A stretch of 9,496 nt of DNA, taken from the NCBI GenBank assembly GCA_964469165.1, contig CAYXXZ010000101.1, forward strand, positions 1 to 9,496. Direction: 5' to 3'. The translations under genes were made by a program, and so were the position numbers. The notes under the pieces are model-generated. The model was not told where the DNA came from and did not search any database. It saw only the letters and a program-made list of their open reading frames with translations. Positions within the stretch are counted from its first letter, which is position 1. Each line of letters opens with the position of its first letter. Origin of the DNA: CAYXXZ01 sp964469165 (GTDB lineage: Bacteria > Pseudomonadota > Gammaproteobacteria > Pseudomonadales > Porticoccaceae). Below, piece after piece: positions 1 to 7,504 of this stretch.

Positions 1-28
1 CGGTGAAACCGGTGACGAAGCCATCTGA
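1..28 (+). CDS. P-II signal transduction protein, C-terminal end (partial)
   Basis: Only the end of this gene lies in the window. From base 2 the frame reads GETGDEAI followed by TGA at 26-28. This is the usual C-terminus of GlnB/GlnK proteins and nearly matches the tail of the complete P-II protein encoded downstream (GETGSDAV). P-II proteins are trimeric sensors of 2-oxoglutarate, ATP/ADP and, through uridylylation, glutamine; GlnK also docks on AmtB and blocks it. The stop is 28 bases before the amtB start with no room for a promoter, so the two are probably co-transcribed as in the classic glnK-amtB pair. Only eight residues are visible, so the assignment rests on that tail plus context, and GlnB and GlnK cannot be told apart. 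Confidence 0.75.
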
Positions 29-56
29 CCCTATTGCCTGAGTTTGGGAGTTCATC

Positions 57-1328
57 ATGGAAAACAATATTTTTGAACTGCAGTACGCCATGGACACGTT
101 TTATTTTCTGGTCTGTGGCGCACTGGTGATGTGGATGGCGGCGGGTTTCGCCATGCTCGAAGCGGGCCTGGTGCGCGCCAAGAGCACCACCGAGATCCTC
201 ACCAAGAACGTCGCGCTGTTTGCCGTGGCCTGCACCATGTATTTGATCTGTGGTTACCAGATCATGTACGGCGGTGGCTGGTTTCTGTCCGGCATCACCA
301 CCGTCAAGGGCATGGATGACGCGGCGGTCGCTGCGGTGCTTGCGGAGTCTGCCGCCGCCGGCTTCGATGGCGATTCCGTTTACGCGGGCGCCGCGGACTT
401 CTTCTTCCAGGTCGTGTTCGTTGCCACCGCGATGTCGATCACGTCGGGCGCGGTTGCCGAGCGCATGAAGCTGTGGGTCTACCTGATCTTTGCCGTGGTG
501 ATGACCGGTTTCATCTACCCGATGGAAGGCAGTTGGACCTGGAACGGCGACGCGGTATTCGGCCTTTACGAACTGAACTACAGCGACTACGCCGGCTCGG
601 GAATCGTTCACCTCGCCGGCGCCTCCGCGGCACTGGCCGGTGTGCTGTTGCTCGGTCCCCGCAAAGGCAAGTACGGCGCGGATGGCAGAATCAATGCGAT
701 ACCCGGCGCCAACCTGCCGCTCGCAGCTCTTGGCATGTTCATCCTGTGGATGGGCTGGTTCGGCTTCAACGGCGGCTCCACGCTCAAGCTCGGCGGTATC
801 GCCGTTGCCAACGAAGTGGCCAACGTGTTCGTCAACACCAATGCCGCGGCCTGCGGAGGCCTGATCGCGGCATTGGTGTTGGCGCGCATCCTGTTCGGCA
901 AGGCCGACCTCACCATGGCGATCAACGGCGCCCTCGCTGGCCTGGTGGCCATCACCGCCGAGCCCGCCACGCCGAGCCCGCTGTTGGCCACCATCATCGG
1001 TGCAATCGGTGGTTTCATCGTGGTGCTGAGTATCGTCGGCCTCGACAAAGTGAAAATCGACGATCCCGTCGGCGCCATTTCAGTGCACGGCACCGTGGGC
1101 ATCTGGGGTATTTTCGCGGTCTTGCTGTCCAATCCCGAGGCCACATTTGTCGGTCAGTTGGTGGGCATGCTGACCATCTTCGTGTGGGTATTCGGTGTGA
1201 GTCTGGTGGTGTGGGCGATCCTCAAGGCTGTCATGGGTCTGCGCATCAGCGAGCAGGAAGAGTACGAAGGCGCCGACATGTCCGAATGCGGTATGGAAGC
1301 CTACCCCGAGTTTCTATCCAACAAATAA
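57..1328 (+). CDS. amtB: Ammonium transporter AmtB
   Basis: Inner-membrane trimeric channel for ammonium/ammonia (Amt/Mep/Rh family). The 423-residue protein has about eleven hydrophobic helices, the first near residues 14-36 and the last near 364-395. The pore twin histidines are visible as H185 (in GIVHLAGA) and H344 (in ISVHGTVGIWG). D177 sits eight residues before H185, as the binding-site aspartate does in E. coli AmtB. Other family hallmarks are SGAVAERMKLW (130-140) and FGFNGGS (235-241). The cytoplasmic tail GADMSECGMEAYPEF is a variant of the family tail that carries a conserved Gly and contacts GlnK. No clear cleavable signal peptide is visible; the N-terminus runs straight into helix 1. 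A GGGAG Shine-Dalgarno at 46-50 precedes the ATG. P-II genes lie on both sides, which fits control by GlnK docking. An intrinsic terminator follows at 1352-1374. Confidence 0.97.
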   Translation: MENNIFELQYAMDTFYFLVCGALVMWMAAGFAMLEAGLVRAKSTTEILTKNVALFAVACTMYLICGYQIMYGGGWFLSGITTVKGMDDAAVAAVLAESAAAGFDGDSVYAGAADFFFQVVFVATAMSITSGAVAERMKLWVYLIFAVVMTGFIYPMEGSWTWNGDAVFGLYELNYSDYAGSGIVHLAGASAALAGVLLLGPRKGKYGADGRINAIPGANLPLAALGMFILWMGWFGFNGGSTLKLGGIAVANEVANVFVNTNAAACGGLIAALVLARILFGKADLTMAINGALAGLVAITAEPATPSPLLATIIGAIGGFIVVLSIVGLDKVKIDDPVGAISVHGTVGIWGIFAVLLSNPEATFVGQLVGMLTIFVWVFGVSLVVWAILKAVMGLRISEQEEYEGADMSECGMEAYPEFLSNK

Positions 1329-1351
1329 AGAGATCGAGAAAGGGCATTGCG

Positions 1352-1374
1352 GGGAGCTTCGGCTCCCTGTTTTT
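1352..1374 (+). terminator. Intrinsic terminator after amtB
   Basis: A perfect 6-bp GC-rich stem (GGGAGC at 1352-1357, GCTCCC at 1362-1367) closes a stable TTCG tetraloop and is followed by TGTTTTT. It lies 24 bases after the amtB stop. It should end the upstream P-II/amtB transcript, which implies that the second P-II gene at 1494 has its own promoter somewhere in 1375-1484. Confidence 0.85.
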
Positions 1375-1484
1375 ATGGGCGAAATCACTGCTCTGCCCGG
1401 CGCGGGTCGGATGGCGGGACTGAGGTGATGCAATCTGGCGCGGGCCAGTGTATCTTCCCTTCTACCGGAATTTGATCGCTTTTC

Positions 1485-1490
1485 GAGGAA
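1485..1490 (+). promoter_or_regulatory. Shine-Dalgarno of second P-II gene
   Basis: GAGGAA three bases before the ATG at 1494. It confirms the start at MKLIAAV over any upstream in-frame codon. Confidence 0.7.
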
Positions 1491-1493
1491 CAC

Positions 1494-1832
1494 ATGAAAC
1501 TTATCGCAGCAGTCATCAAGCCTTTCAAGCTCGACGATGTTCGGGAGGCTCTGGCAGAGGTGGGCGTGCAGGGGATCACGGTCACCGAGGTCAAGGGCTT
1601 CGGGCGCCAGAAGGGCCACACCGAGCTCTATCGCGGTGCCGAATACGTTGTGGATTTTCTGCCCAAGGTGAAACTGGAAATCGCTGTGGACGATGGCCTG
1701 GTGGACGTGGTTGTCGAGGCGATCAGCAAGTCTGCCAATACCGGCAAGATCGGTGACGGCAAGATCTTCATTACCAACCTGGAGGAGATCATTCGCATCC
1801 GCACCGGCGAAACCGGCTCGGATGCGGTGTGA
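1494..1832 (+). CDS. Nitrogen regulatory protein P-II (GlnB/GlnK)
   Basis: Complete 112-residue cytoplasmic P-II protein, the normal family length. It starts MKLIAAVIKPFKLDDV. The T-loop GHTELYRGAEYVVDF carries Y51, the uridylylation site, and Y46. The B-loop is TGKIGDGKIF (83-92), which binds nucleotide, and the C-loop region contains R101 and R103 in RIRTGETG. A strong GAGGAA Shine-Dalgarno (1485-1490) sits three bases before the ATG. The amtB terminator separates it from the upstream pair, so it is probably its own unit; no convincing sigma54 -24/-12 site was found upstream. It converges on the SIMPL gene, with a repeat filling the gap. As a second P-II paralogue it may be GlnB (controlling GlnE and NtrB) while the upstream copy is GlnK, or both may be GlnK-like. 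Sequence alone does not settle this. Confidence 0.96.
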   Translation: MKLIAAVIKPFKLDDVREALAEVGVQGITVTEVKGFGRQKGHTELYRGAEYVVDFLPKVKLEIAVDDGLVDVVVEAISKSANTGKIGDGKIFITNLEEIIRIRTGETGSDAV

Positions 1833-1838
1833 AGAAAA

Positions 1839-1927
1839 GCCGTAAGCTTTAAGCTTTAAGCAGGAACTCTGCAAGAACCGAGTTCTGCCAGGGTTTAACT
1901 TACAGCTTATGGCTTATAGCTTGAACC
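1839..1927. repeat. Heptad-framed inverted repeat, copy A
   Basis: This element fills the gap between the convergent P-II and SIMPL genes. The left arm is three 7-bp units, GCCGTAA, GCTTTAA, GCTTTAA (1839-1859). A 40-bp core follows at 1860-1899. The right arm is TTACAGC, TTATGGC, TTATAGC (1900-1920), which read on the other strand as GCTGTAA, GCCATAA, GCTATAA, the same GCNNTAA heptad type inverted. The core contains a GAACTC/GAGTTC inverted pair (1864-1869 and 1880-1885). The core recurs at 2828-2867 with 35 of 40 bases identical. The arms could fold as a long imperfect hairpin and help terminate both converging transcripts, but there is no run of T, so this is inference. Confidence 0.85.
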
Positions 1928-1928
1928 C

Positions 1929-2648
1929 CTAGCGCGGCACGATCAATTCAAACACCACATGCACATTGTCATTGAAGGTCACCTCATCGTGCAGATACTG
2001 GCCACCTGAGCCGCTGTCGGCCGCCATGCGCATCACCGCCATTTCCGCCTTGGGGGCGTACAGCGGCTGGGGGTTCTGGTACACGATGGAGTGCACCGCG
2101 CCCAACTGTGCGCCATAGGCTTTGGCGAGAGCCTCCGCTTTTTCCTGTGAGTCGGCAATGGCATTGTCGAATGCCTGCTTGCGCAGCTTTTCCTCATTCT
2201 GGCTCTGCAGCTGAATGTTCTGGATGAAGGAGATGCCCGAGTCCGTGGCCACTTGCAGCAACTGGTCCAGCTTGTCGAGGTCATGAAGCGTCACGCTCAC
2301 ATCCCGGTAGGCGGTATAGCCCGAAAAAATCCGGGTGCGATTGTCGTACTCGTATTCCGGTGAAATGCGCAGGGTCGACGCCACGATGTCCTCCTTGGCG
2401 ATACCGATACCCGTCACTTTGCCGAGAAAGCTGTTGATACGGCGATCCACTTCCTGCTTCGCTTCCGTGGCCGATTTCTGCAGGGATGACGTCTGCATCG
2501 TTACCTGAGCCTTGTCCGCCTTGGCCTTGGCCACACCCTGTCCCGATGTCGACACCGTACGTGGTTGAACGGCATCGGCATGCACAGGCGCGGCAGTGGC
2601 AATGGATGCGGCAAAGAGAACGAAAGAGCAGAACTGAAGTGCTTTCAT
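1929..2648 (-). CDS. SIMPL-domain (DUF541) periplasmic protein
   Basis: A 239-residue secreted protein. Residues 1-24 form a signal peptide (basic start MK, hydrophobic run to about 20) with a VHA signal peptidase I site before D25. The rest, about 31-237, fits the SIMPL/DUF541 family. It begins with TVSTSGQGVAKAKADKAQV, the family's usual opening beta strand. Next come a charged helix with DRRINSFLGKVTGIGI, then YEYDNRTRIFSGYTAYRDVSVTL, and near 150-180 KLRKQAFDNAIADSQEKAEALAKAYG, a very typical helix. Relatives include E. coli YggE, linked to oxidative stress protection by an unclear mechanism, so a precise role cannot be given. The start has AAGGAAG upstream (2655-2661). It is flanked by copies of the same repeat core on both sides and is transcribed alone. 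Its stop lies two bases from copy A. Confidence 0.88.
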   Translation of the reverse strand: MKALQFCSFVLFAASIATAAPVHADAVQPRTVSTSGQGVAKAKADKAQVTMQTSSLQKSATEAKQEVDRRINSFLGKVTGIGIAKEDIVASTLRISPEYEYDNRTRIFSGYTAYRDVSVTLHDLDKLDQLLQVATDSGISFIQNIQLQSQNEEKLRKQAFDNAIADSQEKAEALAKAYGAQLGAVHSIVYQNPQPLYAPKAEMAVMRMAADSGSGGQYLHDEVTFNDNVHVVFELIVPR

Positions 2649-2706
2649 GGCAAGCTTCCTTGTTGTTGAGGTCAGGGATAAGACCGCGGCAACGACGTGA
2701 AGTTTT

Positions 2707-2925
2707 GGGGGATGTCGGATGTCTGACGTCTGACGCTATTTGGTGCCACGCCAGGTTACAGAGCAGTCTGAAAATTTGGGCTGTAGCCCTGCGTGAGGCG
2801 GAGTTAGCTGTAGGCTATAAGCTTTAAGCGGGAACTCTGCAAGAACTGAGCTCTGCCGGAGTTTAACGCAGAGCTCATAGCTCGCAGCCTTCTTTGCGTC
2901 AGACGTCAGACGTCAGACGTCCCAC
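2707..2925. repeat. Composite heptad-framed repeat, copy B
   Basis: Almost the whole gap between the SIMPL and DUF484 genes is repeat. The outer left arm has GGGGGAT, GTCGGAT, GTCTGAC, GTCTGAC (2707-2734). The outer right arm has GTCAGAC three times then GTCCCAC (2898-2925). GTCTGACGTCTGACGC (2721-2736) is the exact reverse complement of 2896-2911. Nested inside are GCTGTAG, GCTATAA, GCTTTAA (2807-2827), the 40-bp core shared with copy A (2828-2867), and inverted heptads GCAGAGC, TCATAGC, TCGCAGC (2868-2888). A perfect 9-bp stem GAGCTCTGC/GCAGAGCTC (2848-2856, 2868-2876) closes an 11-base loop. After the left arm comes GGTGCCACGC (2742-2751), also found near the window end. The 65 bases at 2742-2806 hold no gene that I recognise. 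The right arm overlaps the DUF484 coding end. Confidence 0.85.
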
Positions 2926-3627
2926 GTCCAATGCCAACTTCGACGGCAGTACCACATTCACCACGTCCGTGATGAACTGCAGAAACAAGGTATCCATGCC
3001 GCTGTGGTAGCGGTGGGGGTCGGAGCTGCCGAGGGCGAGGATGCCGTAGAACGTCTTGGTGGCGAGTGGAATGGCGACGGCGGAGCCTACATCGCTGGCG
3101 TTTTCGCCGAACAGCAGCTCCATTTCCGCGGGGCGGAATACACCGCACAGAGGCTGGCGTGAGGTGCTGATGGCGGGCAGCGTCTCCCCCAGGGCGGCGG
3201 CACTGATGGTGCGCACGCCGGGCGCGGAGCGCTCCTGATCCAGCAGTACCAGACTGTAAAATTCGATGCCGAAGTCGTCATGGAGGCTTTCGCTCAGGAC
3301 GCGGAAAATGCGCTCGGCGCTGTTCGATTTGATCAGATCCAGGACCAGGGCGCGACTTTTGTTGAACAGCCCATCGTTGGCCTTGGATGTGTCGAGCAGG
3401 GTGTTGAGGCGCGCGCGCAGTTCGGTGTTGCGCTCGCGCAGCACCGACAGCTGTTTTTCCACCAGCGATACGGCAGCTCCCGAGCTGTGAGGAAGGCGAA
3501 GTTTTTCCAGCACCTGCGGATGCTGACGAAAGAACTCCGGGTGTTCCTCGAGATAGGCGGCAACGAAGTCCGCATCCGACAACCTGTCAGCGGTATTTAC
3601 CGCAATATTATGCTCTTGACTGCTCAT
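2899..3627 (-). CDS. DUF484 (GAF-like) family protein
   Basis: A 242-residue cytoplasmic protein of the DUF484/YigA family. It opens with a helical segment containing the family hallmark VAAYLEEHPEFFRQHPQVLEKLRLPH (about 22-47). A likely coiled coil follows at 52-80 (SLVEKQLSVLRERNTELRARL), then a GAF-like domain at about 95-228 with VGSAVAIPL and FYGILALGSSDPHRYHSGMD. No biochemical function is established for the family. The ATG at 3625-3627 overlaps the dapF stop (ATGA), so it is translationally coupled; a longer in-frame extension upstream lies within dapF and is rejected. In many gammaproteobacteria dapF is followed by this gene and then xerC; here no xerC follows. The last residues (GRLTSDV) and the stop are encoded by the GTCTGAC heptad array, so the C-terminus is probably altered from the ancestral one. 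Confidence 0.9.
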   Translation of the reverse strand: MSSQEHNIAVNTADRLSDADFVAAYLEEHPEFFRQHPQVLEKLRLPHSSGAAVSLVEKQLSVLRERNTELRARLNTLLDTSKANDGLFNKSRALVLDLIKSNSAERIFRVLSESLHDDFGIEFYSLVLLDQERSAPGVRTISAAALGETLPAISTSRQPLCGVFRPAEMELLFGENASDVGSAVAIPLATKTFYGILALGSSDPHRYHSGMDTLFLQFITDVVNVVLPSKLALDVGRLTSDV

Positions 3628-4454
3628 AAACGTATCCGACCTTGAAATACGGTGGTGGCGGGGCCGGTCATCAGCACCGCGGTGTTTGCCCCGCTCCAGT
3701 GAATACTGAGTGCGCCGCCGGGAAGGTGGGCCGTCACGCGCTCGTCCAGTTCGCCCAGGCGAATACCTGCAACCACGGCGGCACAGGCGCCGCTGCCGCA
3801 AGCGAGTGTTTCGCCGGCGCCGCGCTCATAGACCCTGAGATCGATTTCGGTGCGATTGCGGATGGCCATGAAGCCGACGTTGACCCGCTCGGGAAAGCGC
3901 GGATGGGATTCGATGCTTGCACCGAGCGCCGCGACCGGAGCCGCCGCGACATCGTCCACGCGGATGATCGCATGGGGATTGCCCATCGACAGAGCAGACA
4001 CGGAGAGGGTGTCGCCGTCAACCTCCAGAGAATAGGTGCCGGCGAGGCGGTCCGCGATCAGGGGAATGCGCGACGGCTCGAAGATCGGCACGCCCATGTC
4101 AACGGTGATCTGGTTGTCGGCGCTCACCTCGAGTGTGATCAGACCTGCTGCCGTGCGCACGCGGATGGTGCGCTTGCCCGTGAGATGGCGGTCGCGCACG
4201 AACTTGGCGAAACAGCGTGCGCCATTGCCGCACTGGGATACTTCGCTGCCGTCGGCGTTGAAAATGCGGTAGTTGAAATCCACATCGGGCGAGGAGGGTG
4301 GTTCCACCAGCAGTATCTGATCGCAACCCACGCCGAAATGGCGGTCTGCCAGTTTGCGCGCCAGCGCGGGTGTCATGGTCACGGCCTGGGTGATGGCGTC
4401 GATGACGACGAAGTCGTTGCCGAGACCGTGCATTTTGGTGAAGCGCAGCAGCAC
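3624..4454 (-). CDS. dapF: Diaminopimelate epimerase
   Basis: Converts LL-diaminopimelate to meso-diaminopimelate, the precursor of lysine and of peptidoglycan cross-links; PLP-independent, cytoplasmic. The protein is 276 residues, the normal length. It starts with the family signature FTKMHGLGNDFVVIDA (5-20). The two catalytic cysteines are visible: C75 in SQCGNGARCFAKF and C219 in LACGSGACAAV. Substrate-binding segments FNADGSE (65-71), MGNPHAI (157-163) and ERGAGET (210-216) are present. The chosen start is GTG at 4452-4454, with AGGG seven to ten bases upstream; it gives only a few residues before the conserved start. It lies 12 bases downstream of lysA and overlaps DUF484 by four bases, so it is the third gene of the lptM operon. 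Confidence 0.97.
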   Translation of the reverse strand: MLLRFTKMHGLGNDFVVIDAITQAVTMTPALARKLADRHFGVGCDQILLVEPPSSPDVDFNYRIFNADGSEVSQCGNGARCFAKFVRDRHLTGKRTIRVRTAAGLITLEVSADNQITVDMGVPIFEPSRIPLIADRLAGTYSLEVDGDTLSVSALSMGNPHAIIRVDDVAAAPVAALGASIESHPRFPERVNVGFMAIRNRTEIDLRVYERGAGETLACGSGACAAVVAGIRLGELDERVTAHLPGGALSIHWSGANTAVLMTGPATTVFQGRIRL

Positions 4455-4466
4455 GTTGGGCCCTAT

Positions 4467-5714
4467 TCAGTTCGGAAGCAGTTGTTCTCCGCGCACCATG
4501 TCCTCGAAGGACTCGCGCTCGCGGATCACGTAGGTTTTATTGTTGTCCACCATGATTTCTGCCGCGCGTCCGCGCGTGTTGTAGTTGGAACTCATGGTAA
4601 AGCCGTAGGCTCCCGCACTGTGCAGGCACAGCAGATCACCGGGTGCGAGATGCAGCTGCCTGTCCTTGGCGAGGAAGTCGCCGGTCTCGCACACGGCGCC
4701 GACGATGTCGTAGACACGCTCTTCGCCGTCGCGGGCGCTGACCCGATCGATGTTCATCCAGGCGTCGTACAGGGACGGGCGGATCATATCATTCATGGCG
4801 CCGTCCACCACGGCGAAATTCTTGTGCTCACCGTGCTTGAGATAATCGACTCGGGTCAGCAGCACACCGGCGTTGGCGACGATCGAACGGCCAGGCTCGA
4901 ATATCAGCGCCAGCGGGCGGTCGCCGAGACGTTCGGAAACCTGTTTCAGATAATCGGCGGGATGAGGCGGATTTTCGTCCCGGTAGCGCACGCCGAGGCC
5001 GCCGCCCAGGTCGAGGTGTTCGATGGTGATGCCGTGGCCGGCAAGGACGTCGATCAGCGCCAGGGTGCGTTCGAGGGCATCGAGAAAGGGGCGGGTTTCG
5101 GTGAGCTGGGAACCGATGTGGCAGTCCACGCCGGCAATGCGGATGCTCTCCATGTCCCGTGCGCGCAAATACACATCCAGCGCCACATCGATGTCGATAC
5201 CGAATTTGTTTTCCTTGAGCCCGGTGGAGATGTAGGGGTGGGTCTGGGCGTCCACGTCGGGATTTACCCGAACAGAGACAGGAGCAATCACGCCTTTTTC
5301 GCCGGCCACCCGGTTCAGGGCTTCGAGTTCCTGTTCGGATTCCACATTGAAACAGCGAATCCCGGCATCCAGGGCCATGGCCATTTCCGCAGGCTGCTTG
5401 CCGACACCGGAGAACACGATCTTTTGCGGGTCGCCGCCCGCGCGCAGCACCCGCTGCAGCTCGCCGCCGGAGACGATGTCGAAGCCGGCGCCGAGTCGCG
5501 CCAGTACGTCGAGCACCGCGATGTTGGAGTTGGCCTTGACCGCATAGCAGATGAGCTTTTGCTGCGGGATGTCGGCATCCCGGTAGGCGAGAAAGTTCTC
5601 GCTGATGGCGGCGCGGCTGTAGACGTAGCAGGGAGTGCCGTGCTCCGCGGCGATGGCGGAGAGGGGCACCTCTTCTGCGAAGCGCTCACCATTGCGGCGT
5701 TCGAAATGATTCAC
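4467..5714 (-). CDS. lysA: Diaminopimelate decarboxylase
   Basis: PLP enzyme of fold type III that decarboxylates meso-diaminopimelate to L-lysine, the last step of the pathway. The protein is 415 residues. The PLP lysine is K60 in CYAVKANSN. Also present are DIVSGGEL (79-86), the HIGSQ motif with H199, the glycine loop LGGGLG (236-241), the phosphate-binding EPGRSIVA (273-280), the active-site CETGD with C342, and the C-terminal AGAYGFTMSSNYN. The start is GTG at 5712-5714, which overlaps the lptM stop in a GTGA arrangement, so it is probably translated by coupling to lptM. An ATG start would lose conserved N-terminal sequence. DapF, which makes its substrate, follows 12 bases later in the same operon. 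Confidence 0.97.
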   Translation of the reverse strand: MNHFERRNGERFAEEVPLSAIAAEHGTPCYVYSRAAISENFLAYRDADIPQQKLICYAVKANSNIAVLDVLARLGAGFDIVSGGELQRVLRAGGDPQKIVFSGVGKQPAEMAMALDAGIRCFNVESEQELEALNRVAGEKGVIAPVSVRVNPDVDAQTHPYISTGLKENKFGIDIDVALDVYLRARDMESIRIAGVDCHIGSQLTETRPFLDALERTLALIDVLAGHGITIEHLDLGGGLGVRYRDENPPHPADYLKQVSERLGDRPLALIFEPGRSIVANAGVLLTRVDYLKHGEHKNFAVVDGAMNDMIRPSLYDAWMNIDRVSARDGEERVYDIVGAVCETGDFLAKDRQLHLAPGDLLCLHSAGAYGFTMSSNYNTRGRAAEIMVDNNKTYVIRERESFEDMVRGEQLLPN

Positions 5715-5878
5715 TGAGGGTCGTTCCTGGGCGTTGGAGGTGGCGGATTGCTCGGCGGTGGCGCGGACTGAGGCTCGGCGGGCGCTTCGGGCAGATAGAG
5801 CGGGCCCTTGTTGCCGCAGCCGATCAGCAGCACAGCACTCAGGGCGGCGCCGATGACAATCAGTTTCCGTCTATGCAT
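5711..5878 (-). CDS. lptM: LPS translocon maturation chaperone LptM (YifL/LppL lipoprotein)
   Basis: A 55-residue lipoprotein. It has a basic start (MHRRK), a hydrophobic stretch 6-19 and a lipobox ending LLIGC, with the lipidated cysteine C21. The mature part begins CGNKGPLYLPEAP, the hallmark of the LptM/YifL family, which helps the LptD/LptE outer-membrane LPS translocon mature. The tail is proline-rich and low complexity (PPPSNPPPPTP). The start at 5876-5878 was chosen because an in-frame ATG ten codons upstream falls in the predicted -10 box and because the family begins just before the basic residues. It is the first gene of the operon, as in Pseudomonas (lppL-lysA-dapF). The Shine-Dalgarno is weak. 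Confidence 0.92.
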   Translation of the reverse strand: MHRRKLIVIGAALSAVLLIGCGNKGPLYLPEAPAEPQSAPPPSNPPPPTPRNDPQ

Positions 5879-5907
5879 ATTCAGGCTATCCGGGTACAAA
5901 GCGGTCA

Positions 5908-5936
5908 AGTATACGGGGCTGCCGGAAACTGCTCAA
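5908..5936 (-). promoter_or_regulatory. Sigma70-type promoter of lptM-lysA-dapF-DUF484
   Basis: On the minus strand, TTGAGC (5936-5931, four of six matches to TTGACA) and TATACT (5913-5908, five of six to TATAAT) are separated by exactly 17 bases. Transcription would start near 5901, giving a leader of about 23 bases before the lptM ATG. It lies between the argH-end palindrome and lptM, so the operon need not depend on argH read-through. Confidence 0.65.
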
Positions 5937-5952
5937 TTCCAGCGCGGATTTC

Positions 5953-5997
5953 GTAGGGGCAATTCATGAATTGCCCCTACCTGTCATGAATTTGCCC

Positions 5998-6000
<3 letters not shown>
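5953..6000. repeat. Palindromic intergenic repeat with an extra half copy at the argH stop
   Basis: Positions 5953-5980 form a perfect 28-bp palindrome with half-site GTAGGGGCAATTCA. A third, slightly changed half copy follows (TCATGAATTTGCCCCTA, 5984-6000) and runs into argH: its outer bases include the argH stop codon. Similar palindromes with GTAGGGGC ends occur dispersed in many bacterial genomes, from memory. A folded transcript could act as an RNA 3' end for argH, although no T-run follows. Confidence 0.85.
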
Positions 6001-7401
<1,401 letters not shown>

Positions 7402-7474
7402 CGTGCCTGTCTCTGATTGGAGAAGTTGGAATATCGCGCCGACCCCGATTGTCGCGCGGCTGCGGGTTGGCGCT

Positions 7475-7480
7475 ATTATA
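7475..7480 (-). promoter_or_regulatory. Candidate -10 element for argH in the divergent gap
   Basis: The minus strand reads TATAAT exactly at 7480-7475, about 75 bases before the argH ATG. No good -35 is present at 16-18 bases, so this may need an activator or may not be the real promoter. The same bases read TATTAT on the plus strand, with TTGTCG at 7449-7454 but a 19-base spacer, as a weak kinase-gene candidate. Confidence 0.35.
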
Positions 7481-7504
7481 GCGGCAGGTGAAATCGCAGG
7501 GCGA

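Noticed and set aside
1375..1493. Sigma54 (-24/-12) promoter before the second P-II gene, expected for nitrogen genes
   Set aside because: No GG/GC pair with the required 10-base separation and flanking consensus was found; TGGCGGG and TGATGCA are too far apart.
2778..2789. GGGCTGTAGCCC as a small terminator for the DUF484 operon
   Set aside because: Only a 4-bp stem with a 4-base loop and a mixed AAATTTT tail; too weak to call.
2896..2930. Possible CRISPR-like array
   Set aside because: Units are 7 bp, directly adjacent, with no spacers and no cas genes nearby.
3642..5717. A 691-codon open frame on the plus strand opposite dapF and lysA
   Set aside because: Its product is low-complexity His/Gly/Asp/Val-rich with no recognisable domain. 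It mirrors high GC at third positions of two certain genes on the other strand.
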